Shown: positions 7,901 through 16,930 of the stretch, one piece after another
Position numbering within the stretch: position 1 is the stretch's first letter
Layout of the letters: each line of letters starts with the position of its first letter
Assembly (NCBI GenBank): GCA_031550615.1
Contig: JAVBOL010000018.1
Coordinates: forward strand, 1-64,000
Length of the DNA: 64,000 nucleotides
Direction of reading: 5' to 3'
Source of the DNA: JAVBOW01 sp031550615
GTDB lineage: Bacteria; Bacteroidota; Bacteroidia; Bacteroidales; Rikenellaceae
The notes under the pieces: generated by a model
Databases searched by the model: none
What the model was told of the DNA's origin: nothing
What the model saw: the letters and a program-made list of their open reading frames with translations, nothing else
Position numbers and translations under genes: made by a program

Positions 7901-8599
7901 TTATATCACTCCCAGGCGATGCAGGTGCGCGCGCACCCACTCCATCTGCTCTTCGACGGTCATGTAGCTGTTGTCCAGTACTATGGCGTCGGCGGCCTGG
8001 CGCAGGGGGCTTATCTCGCGCGTCTGGTCCTGCAGGTCGCGTTCGCGGATGTTATTTTCGATCTCTTCCAGCGAGACCTCCTGTCCCGCCGCGCGCAACT
8101 CGTCATAGCGCCGCTGCGCGCGCACCGCCGGGTCGGCGGTCATGAATATCTTGAGCTCGGCGTCTGGGAACACCACCGTGCCTATGTCGCGCCCGTCCAT
8201 CACCACACCGCGCGCACGTCCCATCTGCTGCTGCTGGGCGACCAGTTTTTCGCGCACCTCCAGGATGCGGCTCACGGGGCTGACCCACGAGCTTACGGGG
8301 ATCGACCGGATCTGTTTCTCGACGTTCTCCCCATCCAGGAAGACTTCGCTGCGCCCCGCCTCGGGGTTGAAGCGGAAGGTGACCTCGCACCCGGCCAGCA
8401 GTCCCACCAGGGCCTGTTCGTCGATGCGCCCGCGTATCGCCCCGTTCTCCAGGGCGCAGAGGGTTACGGCGCGGTACATCGCCCCGGTGTCTATGAAGAT
8501 ATAGCCCAGCATGGCGGCTATCGCACGGGCGAAGGTGCTCTTGCCGCACGATGAGAAGCCGTCTACGGCCACGATTATTTTCTTAGCGGAACATTGCAT
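7901..8599 (-). CDS. cmk: Cytidylate kinase
   Basis: Phosphorylates CMP and dCMP. The 232-aa protein has the P-loop GFSSCGKST (14-22), the substrate-binding FIDTGAMYRAVT segment and VMDGRDIGTVVFP, all typical of Cmk. The start overlaps the end of the upstream LysE-family gene by 17 bp. cmk-ispH adjacency is common in Bacteroidota. Confidence 0.94.
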   Translation of the reverse strand: MQCSAKKIIVAVDGFSSCGKSTFARAIAAMLGYIFIDTGAMYRAVTLCALENGAIRGRIDEQALVGLLAGCEVTFRFNPEAGRSEVFLDGENVEKQIRSIPVSSWVSPVSRILEVREKLVAQQQQMGRARGVVMDGRDIGTVVFPDAELKIFMTADPAVRAQRRYDELRAAGQEVSLEEIENNIRERDLQDQTREISPLRQAADAIVLDNSYMTVEEQMEWVRAHLHRLGVI

Positions 8600-9233
8600 C
8601 TACGGGAGTGTTTATAAATATAAGCATCACGGTGGCTATGCCCAGCGCGAAGATCACCGCGCCCGATATGCGGTTGATCCACAGCAGATGGCGCGGACGG
8701 AAGCGGTTGCGGACCATGCTGACTATCCCCGTCAGGGTGAACCACCAGATGGACGCCCCGATGAAGACCCCGGCGATCAGCAGCAGCGCGCGCGCCAGCC
8801 CCAAATCCGCCGCACTCAGCCCGAAAGCGGCGAATAGCGCGACGAAGATCAGGATGAAGGTCGGGTTGGCTATCGTGATAAGGAAAATCGACAAAAAATC
8901 CTGCCATAGGTTGGTCGCCCCGGCGCGGTTGCGGCGTATCTGTATCACGGGGTTGGTCATAAAGATGCTGATCCCCACCGCCATGACGCACACCCCGCCG
9001 ATACCTTTTATTATGTCCATGTGGCTCTCGATGAAAGAGAGCACCACGGAGAGGGAAAACAGCGCTATCGACGAAAAGACCAGGTCGGCGCCGGCCGCCC
9101 CGAGTCCCGACACGAAGCCCGATTTATGGTTCCTGCTCAGGGTGCGCTGTATGCACACCACCCCGATCGGCCCCAGGGGGACAGACGCCATAAGGCCGAT
9201 TATCAGGCCGCGGATGAGCAGTTCGAGCCACAT
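8583..9233 (-). CDS. LysE/RhtB family amino-acid exporter-like protein
   Basis: A 216-aa membrane protein with about six hydrophobic segments and the N-terminal signature SVPLGPIGVVCIQRTL of the LysE/RhtB translocators, which export amino acids or related metabolites. The start ATG 9233 (MWLELLIRG) was preferred over 9251 because it begins just before the first helix. Substrate cannot be told from sequence. It heads the LysE-cmk-ispH unit; two overlapping -7 boxes lie upstream. Confidence 0.82.
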   Translation of the reverse strand: MWLELLIRGLIIGLMASVPLGPIGVVCIQRTLSRNHKSGFVSGLGAAGADLVFSSIALFSLSVVLSFIESHMDIIKGIGGVCVMAVGISIFMTNPVIQIRRNRAGATNLWQDFLSIFLITIANPTFILIFVALFAAFGLSAADLGLARALLLIAGVFIGASIWWFTLTGIVSMVRNRFRPRHLLWINRISGAVIFALGIATVMLIFINTPVDAMFR

Positions 9234-9256
9234 ACAACTTAATCTGTGCAAAGGTG

Positions 9257-9273
9257 CAAAAATAGCAAATATA
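9257..9273 (-). promoter_or_regulatory. Two overlapping -7 boxes for the LysE-cmk-ispH unit
   Basis: On the minus strand TATATTTG (9266-9273) is followed by TATTTTTG (9257-9264). Both match TAnnTTTG, and either could serve the unit starting at 9233. Confidence 0.5.
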
Positions 9274-9347
9274 TATTAGAGTTTATCCAGGAATCTTTCA
9301 CAAAAAATCGCATGGCCCTTTTGTGTGAAAAATCCCCGGACAAACCC

Positions 9348-9355
9348 TATCTTTG
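9348..9355 (+). promoter_or_regulatory. -7 box for lnt
   Basis: TATCTTTG, with TTTTGTG (9319-9325) upstream as a possible -33 element. It lies 18 bp before the ATG at 9374 and excludes the in-frame ATG at 9353. Confidence 0.6.
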
Positions 9356-9373
9356 CCACACAATTGCCCCTAT

Positions 9374-10921
9374 ATGCGAAAAAATCTGCTGCTTGTTATC
9401 CTGAGCGTGGTTATGCTCTGCCCCGGCTGGCTCGGTCTTAGCGGACTTCCGCTTTTGGCCGCCCTGGTGCCCCTGATGCTCATAAGCGGCGGCAAAGGCG
9501 CCTCGCGCCGTGAGTTCTGGCAGATGTGGGGCTTTTGCGCGCTGGCTTTCGGGACGTGGAACCTCGTGACCACGTGGTGGATATACAACGCCGCGGCGGT
9601 AGGGGCCATAGCCGCCGTGGGCATAGGCGCGGTGTGGACGGGCGGTTTTTTCATGCTCTACCATTACGCCTCGAAGCGCGTCCACAGGTTCCTGGCCTAT
9701 GGCGTTCTGATAACCGGATGGCTCACCGCCGAGTGGCTGCTGACCGTGGGACAGGTCTCCTTCCCGTGGCTGGTGCTGGGAAACGGATTCGCTTTCGACA
9801 CATGGCTGGTGCAGTGGTACGACACCACGGGCGTATTCGGGGGCTCGCTCTGGGTACTGCTGTGCAATATACTTATATATGAGGCGGTTTCGCGTCCCGC
9901 TTCGCGCCGTGCGGCCATTCCGTCAGCCCTTGCCGCCGCGATTTTACCCGTCGCCGTGTCGTTGGTCAAATACGCCGCTTTCAAACCTTCGGATAGGGCG
10001 ACTGTCGTCACCGTCGTGCAGCCCAACATAGACCCGTACCGCAAATTCGACGATATACCGCGCGAACGACAGGCCGACCTGCTGCTGGAGCTCGCCTGTC
10101 GGGCAAGCGCAGAGGTAGATTGGATAATAACGCCCGAAACGGCGCTCGCCGATCACACCTACGAGCCGATGCTCGGCACGACGGCGCCCGTGCAGCGCTT
10201 CGCCGCGATGCTGGCCGGGCGTTATCCGCACGCACAGGCCGTACTCGGCGCATCGACCTACATGTTTTACAGGGACGGCAGCCAGCCGTGGACGGCGCAC
10301 CCCGCGGATGGGGGCGAGTGGTACGATAACTTCAATACCGTGGCGTGCCTCGACGCTGCCGGGGATATACAGTTGCGCCACAAGTCGGTGCTGCTCATCG
10401 GCGTCGAGATGACCCCTTACTACCGCCTGTTGCGCGACCGGGTCACGATACTCGACATGGGCGGGGTGACCGGGCAGCTGGGCGTGGACCCCGAGCCGGT
10501 GGTTTTCGACTCCCCGCAGGGAGTGAAGGCCGGTGCGGCGGTGTGCTGGGAGGGCGTTTTCGGTGGCTACATGGGCGGTTTCGTGCAACGGGGCGCAGAA
10601 ATAATATTCATAATCAGCAACGACGGCTGGTGGGGCGACACCCAGGGCCATCGCCAGCTTTTCGCATTCTCGCGCCTGAGGGCCATAGAGTTGCGCCGTG
10701 CCGTGGCACGCAGCGCCAACACCGGTGTTTCGGGATTCATCTCCCCCCGCGGCGAGGTTCTTCAGAGATTGGGTTGGGCAGAGCGGGGAACGCTCACTCA
10801 GGCCCTGCCCCTCGAAAACAAAGTCACTTTCTACGCCCGGCACGGCGACTACATCGCCGCCATGGCTCCCTGGGGTTTGTTGGCGTGCCTTGCCGCGCTC
10901 GTTTTGCGCCGCCGCCGATGA
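9374..10921 (+). CDS. lnt: Apolipoprotein N-acyltransferase
   Basis: Adds the third acyl chain to lipoproteins in the inner membrane. From ATG 9374 it is 515 aa: about eight N-terminal membrane segments, then a nitrilase-type domain and a last helix at the C-terminus. The catalytic triad is visible as E255 (TPETAL), K337 (RHKSVL) and C391 (AVCWEG), close to E267/K335/C387 of the E. coli enzyme. The stop overlaps the folC start (ATGA). Confidence 0.92.
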   Translation: MRKNLLLVILSVVMLCPGWLGLSGLPLLAALVPLMLISGGKGASRREFWQMWGFCALAFGTWNLVTTWWIYNAAAVGAIAAVGIGAVWTGGFFMLYHYASKRVHRFLAYGVLITGWLTAEWLLTVGQVSFPWLVLGNGFAFDTWLVQWYDTTGVFGGSLWVLLCNILIYEAVSRPASRRAAIPSALAAAILPVAVSLVKYAAFKPSDRATVVTVVQPNIDPYRKFDDIPRERQADLLLELACRASAEVDWIITPETALADHTYEPMLGTTAPVQRFAAMLAGRYPHAQAVLGASTYMFYRDGSQPWTAHPADGGEWYDNFNTVACLDAAGDIQLRHKSVLLIGVEMTPYYRLLRDRVTILDMGGVTGQLGVDPEPVVFDSPQGVKAGAAVCWEGVFGGYMGGFVQRGAEIIFIISNDGWWGDTQGHRQLFAFSRLRAIELRRAVARSANTGVSGFISPRGEVLQRLGWAERGTLTQALPLENKVTFYARHGDYIAAMAPWGLLACLAALVLRRRR

Positions 10922-12186
10922 CCTACGCCGAAACACTCGAATTTTTGTACAACGCCCTGCCGGTTTTCCAACAGCAGGGCGCATCGGCCTATAAACCCGG
11001 ATTGGAAAACACGGCGGCCATGGCCGCGCTGCTGGGCGATCCGCACCGCAATTTCCGGGCGGTGCACGTTGCCGGCACGAACGGCAAGGGATCGACCTCG
11101 CACATGCTGGCCGCCGCCCTGCAATCTTCCGGAGTCCGCACGGGGTTGTTCACTTCGCCGCACCTTCGCGATTTCCGCGAACGCATCCGCATCGACGGAC
11201 GGATGATCTCCGAGGAGCAGGTCGTCGATTTCACAGAAAAATGGCGCGGGGAGATGATCGCCCGCGGATTGACCTTCTTCGAGATGTGCACCTTGCTGGC
11301 CTTCGAGAGTTTCTCCCGCGCGGGGGTCGAAGTCGCCGTGATAGAGACCGGCTTGGGCGGACGCCTCGACGCGACCAACATAATCACCCCCGTTTTAAGC
11401 ATAATAACCAATATCGGCCTCGACCATATGGCGCAGTTGGGCGGCACGTTGCCTGAAATAGCCGCCGAAAAGGCCGGGATTATAAAGCCCGGCGTGCCGG
11501 TGGTTATAGGCGAACGCGACCTGTCGACCGATCCTGTTTTCATGGATCGCGCCGCCGCGCTGCGCAGCCCCCTGTACTTTGCGCAGGATATTTTCTCCGC
11601 CGAGGTCATCCTTGAGGGTGCCGCCGGACAGACCATAAGGGTCGTCGGACCCGGCGGCAATGCCTTCGAAATGGAGTTGGACCTCGCGGGGAGCTACCAG
11701 CGCCTTAACCTGCCGGGTGTGCTCACCGCCGCCCACCTGCTCGGCATAGAGATGAAGCACGTGCGCCGTGGATGCGCCCATGTGCGCACGCTGACCGGCC
11801 TTATGGGGCGCTGGCAGGTGCTTTGCGCCGAGCCGCTGACCGTCTGCGACACGGGGCATAACGCCCACGGCCTAAAGGAGGTGACGGCGCAGATCGCGCG
11901 CCAGAGCTACGAAAAACTCTATATGGTCCTGGGAGTGGTTGCCGAGAGAGACCTGGACAGCGTGCTGCCCCTGATGCCCCGCGAGGCGTATTATTTCTTC
12001 ACGCAGCCCTCGACCCCGCGCGCCCTGCCGTGCGACGACCTTGCCGCCGCCGCCGCGCGCTACGGCCTCTGCGGGCAAGCCGTGCCGACGGTGATGGAAG
12101 CCCTTGCCGCCGCCCGCCTCGCCGCCACCCCGCGCGACGTGATATTCATAGGTGGAAGCACCTACACCGTTGCCGATCTGTTTTAA
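10918..12186 (+). CDS. folC: Bifunctional dihydrofolate/folylpolyglutamate synthase
   Basis: ATP-dependent ligase that adds glutamate to dihydropteroate and folates. The 422-aa protein has the P-loop in HVAGTNGKGSTS (about 46-57), the omega-loop/SPHLRDFRERI segment, and TGLGGRLDATN for the Mg site, typical of the Mur-ligase fold. The ATG at 10918 overlaps the lnt stop by 4 bp. The same open frame continues upstream to 10345, but that part is an off-frame shadow of lnt. Confidence 0.93.
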   Translation: MTYAETLEFLYNALPVFQQQGASAYKPGLENTAAMAALLGDPHRNFRAVHVAGTNGKGSTSHMLAAALQSSGVRTGLFTSPHLRDFRERIRIDGRMISEEQVVDFTEKWRGEMIARGLTFFEMCTLLAFESFSRAGVEVAVIETGLGGRLDATNIITPVLSIITNIGLDHMAQLGGTLPEIAAEKAGIIKPGVPVVIGERDLSTDPVFMDRAAALRSPLYFAQDIFSAEVILEGAAGQTIRVVGPGGNAFEMELDLAGSYQRLNLPGVLTAAHLLGIEMKHVRRGCAHVRTLTGLMGRWQVLCAEPLTVCDTGHNAHGLKEVTAQIARQSYEKLYMVLGVVAERDLDSVLPLMPREAYYFFTQPSTPRALPCDDLAAAAARYGLCGQAVPTVMEALAAARLAATPRDVIFIGGSTYTVADLF

Positions 12187-12207
12187 GTGTCTGTCACAAT
12201 TCTGTGT

Positions 12208-12447
12208 TGGCTGCACATACTGCGCGCCGCTTTTCACCTATCCACTTCATTCCAAATCCTCACGTACACGAGTACGCTCCGGTTTGGAATTCAGACGATA
12301 GGCAAAAATCGACGCACACTATGCACAGCGGCGTTCTCGAAAGTGATCCCACTTTGGAAGGACACGCTCTTATATGCCAGCCTTAGTGGCTGTGGGGATT
12401 TGAGCGGAAGAGGATAGGTGAAAAGCGGCGCGCAGTATGCGCAGCCA
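12208..12447. repeat. Inverted-repeat element, MITE-like
   Basis: A 36-bp arm at 12208-12243 matches the reverse complement of 12412-12447 at 35 of 36 positions. The match weakens but continues inward for about 20 more bases. Inside lies a second hairpin in which ATTCCAAA pairs with TTTGGAAT (about 12249-12290), and a small CAGCC/GGCTG hairpin. No reading frame of note and no clear target-site duplication. It fills the whole gap between convergent folC and the EEP gene. Confidence 0.7.
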
Positions 12448-12464
12448 GCCCCAGCCCCGATCCT

Positions 12465-13547
12465 TTAAAACTCGAGTTGCATAAGGACGGCGTTGTGGTC
12501 GCTCAGTCCGAGTTGCGGCGAGATATAATCCAGACCCCTTACGTTATCCGAATAGAAAATGTAGTCTATCCTCAGCAGACGGTGCATGTTGCGGAAGGTG
12601 TACGCGTAGCCGTTACCCGCCTCCCTGAAGCCGTCGATGCGTTTGCCACCGCCAGTCAGCGTGCGGTAGACGTATGACGAAGGCACGTCGTTGCTGTCGC
12701 CGCAGTAGATCACGGGGTGCGGCACGGAGTCCATCGCTGCGGCCACCAGGCGCGCCTGTGCTGCCCTGAGGGACGCGTTTCGGGTCATGATGCGTGAGAT
12801 GCGTATGGCGGCGCGCGCCTGGTCTTCGGCAGTCCCGAGCGCGAGTTGGCGTTTGAGATCTCCCTTTTCCTGGTTCACGCTCGTGGTCTGCAGGTGGGCG
12901 TTGACGATCCTCACGGTGCGCCCTTTCACGTCCAGATCGGCCCACATCGCCGAGTTGGGAGACTTGGGGAATATCATGCGGTGCACACCCGAGATGGGGT
13001 AGCGGCTGAATATCGCCAGGTCGTGGTATTTCTCGCTGTTTATGCCCGTGGCGTGGAACGGCAGCCCGAAAGCCGCGGCGATGCTGTCGGCGGGGAAGTC
13101 GCGTTGTGTGGCGAACTCCTGGAAACATATCACGTCGAGATCGTAGGGTTTGAATTGCGCGGCCATGGAGTTGACCGTTACGGTGAACTCGTCGCCGTAT
13201 CCGAAGTAATTGACGTTATATGTAGCTACGCGCAGCTGCGTCGCCCCGGCGTTGGGGATCGCCCTTTGCGAGGCGATGCGCATTATGCGGGGATAGTAGT
13301 TGAAGTTGGCCAGCAGGGCGATCAGCGGGAAAACCAGCCACACGCGCAGACGCACTATCCAGAGGAGCATAAAGAATACGTTTGCCGCAACGAGCAGGGG
13401 CATCCCGAGGGTGAGCAGGGAGAGCAAACCGCTCGACGCAGGGTCGACGTGCGCACCGAACGTAGCCAGCCCCGTCAGTGCGGCGGTGACGAAGGTCAGC
13501 AGGATCAGTATGGTGTGCAGGAGCAGGTTGACAGCCTTCTTTCCCAT
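12465..13547 (-). CDS. Membrane-anchored endonuclease/exonuclease/phosphatase family protein
   Basis: A 360-aa protein with three N-terminal hydrophobic segments (to about residue 85), then an EEP (DNase I-like) fold domain. Visible catalytic motifs are NVNYFG, the CFQEF glutamate, the GDSNDVPSS aspartate/asparagine and the C-terminal LSDHNAVL D-H pair. Substrate is unknown; family members cleave nucleic acids, phospholipids or inositol phosphates. The membrane anchor suggests action outside the cytosol. ATG 13547 was chosen because the longer frame to 13571 enters the -7 box. Confidence 0.85.
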   Translation of the reverse strand: MGKKAVNLLLHTILILLTFVTAALTGLATFGAHVDPASSGLLSLLTLGMPLLVAANVFFMLLWIVRLRVWLVFPLIALLANFNYYPRIMRIASQRAIPNAGATQLRVATYNVNYFGYGDEFTVTVNSMAAQFKPYDLDVICFQEFATQRDFPADSIAAAFGLPFHATGINSEKYHDLAIFSRYPISGVHRMIFPKSPNSAMWADLDVKGRTVRIVNAHLQTTSVNQEKGDLKRQLALGTAEDQARAAIRISRIMTRNASLRAAQARLVAAAMDSVPHPVIYCGDSNDVPSSYVYRTLTGGGKRIDGFREAGNGYAYTFRNMHRLLRIDYIFYSDNVRGLDYISPQLGLSDHNAVLMQLEF

Positions 13548-13568
13548 GATATTACGCTGTTGGCTCGA

Positions 13569-13576
13569 CAAATATA
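13569..13576 (-). promoter_or_regulatory. -7 box for the EEP gene
   Basis: TATATTTG on the minus strand, 21 bp upstream of ATG 13547. Confidence 0.55.
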
Positions 13577-13661
13577 CCTAATTTTTGGAATTCTGCTAAT
13601 GCCCGGAATGCGTAGCTGTGCCGCGCATCGGGATGTATCAATTTGATACTTAAATATATGC

Positions 13662-13691
13662 AATATTTTATTGCATATGCAATAAAATATT
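13662..13691. promoter_or_regulatory. Perfect 30-bp AT-rich palindrome upstream of the AraC gene
   Basis: The segment is a perfect palindrome centred on GCATATGC. Its right half, CAATAAAATATT, recurs once more at 13757-13768, 33 bp before the AraC -7 box. The whole 13620-13830 interval is far more AT-rich than its neighbours. This suits an operator, perhaps autoregulatory, but a terminator-like role cannot be excluded. Confidence 0.5.
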
Positions 13692-13800
13692 AGTTGATTA
13701 AATTACTGTAATATAGCATATTAATATATTGTGACAGAAAAAAATTAAGTTTTATTCAATAAAATATTGTAAATATTGTAAGAAATTGTATTTTGATTTT

Positions 13801-13808
13801 TATATTTG
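13801..13808 (+). promoter_or_regulatory. -7 box for the AraC gene
   Basis: TATATTTG located 27 bp upstream of ATG 13836. Confidence 0.55.
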
Positions 13809-13835
13809 CAGTATCGTTACTAAAACATAGAATAT

Positions 13836-14675
13836 ATGACACACGATCGGATCGAGCAGCCAAATATCGTAAGGTATGTGCAGCACCAGCGCGACGGTGT
13901 CAGCTCGCACAATATTGCGCGGCACGCTGTCGGATACATCGCAAAAGGGACCAAGTATGTCTACTATGGCGATGTACGCCACCGGATCTCCCACGGTGAC
14001 CTGTTTTACTTCGCCCCCGGGAGCCATTATGTGGAGAACGAGCCTGAGAACGCCAGGCCCTATGAGGAGTTCGTCGTCTACTACACCGCCCGCGAACTCG
14101 GGCGGATACTATCCGACCTGAGCGGCCAATGCTGCCTGGACGAGGTGGGCCGCCCTGCAGTTTGCGGCAACCTCGAAGTGGTCGGGGCGTGGGGCATGGC
14201 GCGTAATTTCTTCTCGGCGCTGGGCCTGAACCTGCGCAGCCAGTCCCCGGCCACGGATTCCGTTACCGCCCGCCTGAAGATGATCGAGTTGCTTTATATA
14301 TTGTTGTCCAACCGCGAATGTCCCATCGGGGCGAGGCTGGTCGCGGGCGCCGACACCATGCGCGAGGATTTTGAGCAGACGATGCGCAGCCACATATTCA
14401 CCGACGTGTCGATAGAGGAACTGGCCGGAAAGTGCAACCGCAGCGCGACCTCTTTCAAACAGGAATTCCGCCGCCATTTCGAGCAGCCTCCCCACCGCTG
14501 GTTCACCGCCCAAAGGTTGATGCACTCGCGGCTGCTATTGCTCTCGACCACTAAGACGATCTCGGAGATCGGCAGCGAGTGCCGTTTCTCCAACACCTCG
14601 CACTTCATAAAGATGTTCAAGCGGGAGTACGGCTCCACCCCCGCGCGTTTCCGCCAGCAGGGCGCTGCCAGTTAA
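13836..14675 (+). CDS. AraC family transcriptional regulator
   Basis: A 279-aa protein. The N-terminal half resembles a cupin-type sensing domain (GYIAKGTKYVYYGD, then HGDLFYFAPGSHYVEN). The C-terminal 100 residues form the double helix-turn-helix typical of AraC/XylS (IEELAGKCNRSATSFKQEFR, then ISEIGSECRFSNTSHFIKMFKREYGSTPARFRQ). Ligand and targets are unknown. It is monocistronic, behind a long AT-rich region with a perfect palindrome, and converges on the PH-domain gene. Confidence 0.88.
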   Translation: MTHDRIEQPNIVRYVQHQRDGVSSHNIARHAVGYIAKGTKYVYYGDVRHRISHGDLFYFAPGSHYVENEPENARPYEEFVVYYTARELGRILSDLSGQCCLDEVGRPAVCGNLEVVGAWGMARNFFSALGLNLRSQSPATDSVTARLKMIELLYILLSNRECPIGARLVAGADTMREDFEQTMRSHIFTDVSIEELAGKCNRSATSFKQEFRRHFEQPPHRWFTAQRLMHSRLLLLSTTKTISEIGSECRFSNTSHFIKMFKREYGSTPARFRQQGAAS

Positions 14676-14684
14676 GGAGAGGGG

Positions 14685-15209
14685 TTAAAGCGTTTCCCGT
14701 CCGCTTTGCTGTGCGGTCCGCACGGCGTCGACCAAACCCTCGGGGTCGGTGGCGCTCACCAGGTAACGCTGCTCGTAGATGTCGGTGATCTCGACCAGCC
14801 CCGTGCGCGAACGCGCGTAGACTTTCACGATCTCCCACCGCGCGATGTCGAGGTAGTAGCCGTAATAACCGAAAAAGCCGTAACTGCCCAAAAGGAGGAT
14901 AAGCCCCATGGGGCGCTCCGTGATCAGGCGCACCGAGGCTATGTCACGCGCGGCGATGGTCGTCAGTTCGACTATGCAATGTATCTCCACTCCGTTTTCC
15001 GTTATGCGCACCGTGCGCGGGATGGAGAGGATGTAGAGCGCGGCGATGGATAGCGCCGTAGCCAGGAACCACGCCGGCATGTAAGCCCCCTTGCCCATCG
15101 ACAGGTAGGCAAAAACGACCGCCACCGTGGCCACCGCCGCGATGATCGTCCATGTGATCCGCCGCGAGAGCCTGTCAGGCTGCATTTTATATATCAGATT
15201 CCCTACCAT
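14685..15209 (-). CDS. Membrane protein with bacterial PH-like domain
   Basis: A 174-aa protein with two hydrophobic segments near 18-65, then a compact beta-rich part (RTVRITENGVEIHCIVELTTI... through YLVSATDPEGLVDAV) resembling bacterial PH domains. Function unknown. Two starts are possible: ATG 15209, overlapping ispD by 23 bp, or ATG 15185, directly after the ispD stop (166 aa). Either way it is coupled to ispD. Confidence 0.65.
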   Translation of the reverse strand: MVGNLIYKMQPDRLSRRITWTIIAAVATVAVVFAYLSMGKGAYMPAWFLATALSIAALYILSIPRTVRITENGVEIHCIVELTTIAARDIASVRLITERPMGLILLLGSYGFFGYYGYYLDIARWEIVKVYARSRTGLVEITDIYEQRYLVSATDPEGLVDAVRTAQQSGRETL

Positions 15210-15906
15210 CTGTTTTTTCCTGCAAAGATAGCAGCGCCGCGGCTACCGCCAAATCCTCGCGCGTGGTTATTTTTATGTTATCCCTCGCGCCCTGACAGAG
15301 GTGCACCTTCGCGCCCAGCCTTTCGACCACCGCCGCGTCGTCCGTGAATGCCTCGTCGTAGGGAAGCCCGTAGGCCTCCAGCAGTATGTCGGCGGCAAAG
15401 ACCTGTGGGGTCTGCACGGCGAACAGGGTGCTGCGGTCGACCACCTCCGTCCCGGTGCGCGACTGTTGGCGGATGGTGTCGACCAGGCCGACGGCGGGTA
15501 TGGCGCTGCCGTGCCCTGCCGCCGCTTTCAATGCCTCCTTCACCACCCGGGCGGTCACCAGGGGGCGCACCCCGTCGTGCACCGCGATCCACTCGCAGGG
15601 CCCGATGCCGGGCAGGGCGTTGCGCACCGATTCGAAGCGGTTGTGCCCGCCCGTGCAGACGCGGTGCGTGTCCCGCAGCCCGTGCCGTCCGCAGATCTCG
15701 TCCCACAGGCCGAGGTGGCTTACGGGGATGACCACCGTGAAGCTGGCGCCGGGCAGTATGCCGCGTAGGCGCATCAGCGTGCGTGCGAGTATGGGGATGC
15801 CCGCCAGGGGCAGAAACTGCTTGGGCAGCCCTTCGCCCATCCGCGTGCCGCTGCCGCCGGCCACTATGACCACCGCGACGCCCAGACCGTTATTTGCCTG
15901 TTTCAT
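15187..15906 (-). CDS. ispD: 2-C-methyl-D-erythritol 4-phosphate cytidylyltransferase
   Basis: Third step of the MEP isoprenoid pathway. The 239-aa protein opens with the nucleotidyltransferase motif VAGGSGTRMGEGLPKQFLPL (about 15-34). WIAVHDGVRPLV, which follows, holds the metal-binding aspartate. Its start overlaps the end of the SDR gene by 17 bp. Confidence 0.93.
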   Translation of the reverse strand: MKQANNGLGVAVVIVAGGSGTRMGEGLPKQFLPLAGIPILARTLMRLRGILPGASFTVVIPVSHLGLWDEICGRHGLRDTHRVCTGGHNRFESVRNALPGIGPCEWIAVHDGVRPLVTARVVKEALKAAAGHGSAIPAVGLVDTIRQQSRTGTEVVDRSTLFAVQTPQVFAADILLEAYGLPYDEAFTDDAAVVERLGAKVHLCQGARDNIKITTREDLAVAAALLSLQEKTDGRESDI

Positions 15907-16930
15907 CTTTATAGGCTTTTACGACCCTTTCGAGGGTCTGCATTACAGGGGTGTATTCGAAGCCGGGGAGCGTGCGCGTCACCTTGCCGCCGTCGTACAG
16001 GCTGCCGGTCATTGCCGAACGCGCCGCGGCGCGGGTCATGCGGGGTTCGCGTCCCGTTATTTTAGAGTAGACGGCGTCCAGGGCGGCGTAGGTATAGAGC
16101 GCCGCACGCCCGGCGCGCAGGAAAGGCGCGCGGCGTCCTGCAAAAGCGGCGCATGCAGAGATCAGCTCGCGGTAGGTCATATTGCCGCCCGAGAGGATAA
16201 AGCGTTGGCCGACGGCCCCGGGGCTGTCGGCCAGCAAAACTTCCGCGCGCGCCACGTCGCGCACGTCGACGTAGCCCATGGCCCCGTCTGTATAGAATGG
16301 TATGCCGCTCGATGCGAAGGGTATGATAAGCGTGCTGCCGCCCGAACGCCAGTCGCCCAGCCCGAGTATGATGCCGGGGTTTACGACGGTCACCTCCACA
16401 CCTTCCGCCGCCGCACGCCACGCCTGGTTCTCGGATAGGAATTTGCTCACTCCGTAAGGCGACGTGCCGGCCATGTTCTCCAACTCGCAACTCTCGTCGA
16501 TCATCTCCCCGCCCGGGTGCGGACCGCCCAGGGCGGCGACCGAGCTGGTGTGCACCAACCGGCGCACATGGCAATCCACGGCGGCCAGGGCTACGTGCGA
16601 GGCTATCTCGACGTTGGTTTCGATCAGCTCTGCGGCGTCGCTGTCGCGCATCGACACCGCCGCCGCGCAATGGAACACCACGCCCACGCCCTCGAACGCC
16701 TCACGCAGCGCATGGGGGTCGTTCAGGGCGCATTCCGTGATATGCAGCCCCGGAGTGGAAACCCCCTGTAAAAAACCCTCGCGGCGAAGGGTTTTATCGA
16801 GTGTGGCCGTGCGCGAAGCCTCGCGCAGGGGGAGCGTTATATCGGTGTATCCCGCCCTGAGCAATTCGGCGACCAGGTGGCTGCCCAGCATTCCGCTCGC
16901 CCCGGTGACGGCTGTGCGTTCACTTTTCAT
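15890..16930 (-). CDS. NAD-dependent epimerase/dehydratase (extended SDR, dihydroflavonol-reductase-like)
   Basis: A 346-aa extended short-chain dehydrogenase. The nucleotide-binding motif TGASGMLG is at 8-15, VVFHCAAAVS follows, and SPYGVSKFLSE holds the catalytic YxxxK. It is closest in pattern to the dihydroflavonol-4-reductase-like group. Substrate unknown. It overlaps ispD downstream by 17 bp and the PNPOx-like gene upstream by 11 bp, so the minus-strand run M23-PNPOx-SDR-ispD-PH is tightly packed. Confidence 0.85.
   Translation of the reverse strand: MKSERTAVTGASGMLGSHLVAELLRAGYTDITLPLREASRTATLDKTLRREGFLQGVSTPGLHITECALNDPHALREAFEGVGVVFHCAAAVSMRDSDAAELIETNVEIASHVALAAVDCHVRRLVHTSSVAALGGPHPGGEMIDESCELENMAGTSPYGVSKFLSENQAWRAAAEGVEVTVVNPGIILGLGDWRSGGSTLIIPFASSGIPFYTDGAMGYVDVRDVARAEVLLADSPGAVGQRFILSGGNMTYRELISACAAFAGRRAPFLRAGRAALYTYAALDAVYSKITGREPRMTRAAARSAMTGSLYDGGKVTRTLPGFEYTPVMQTLERVVKAYKDETGK

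Noticed and set aside
10345..10917. N-terminal extension of folC (191 residues)
   Set aside because: Off-frame reading of lnt; folC homology begins at the ATG at 10918.
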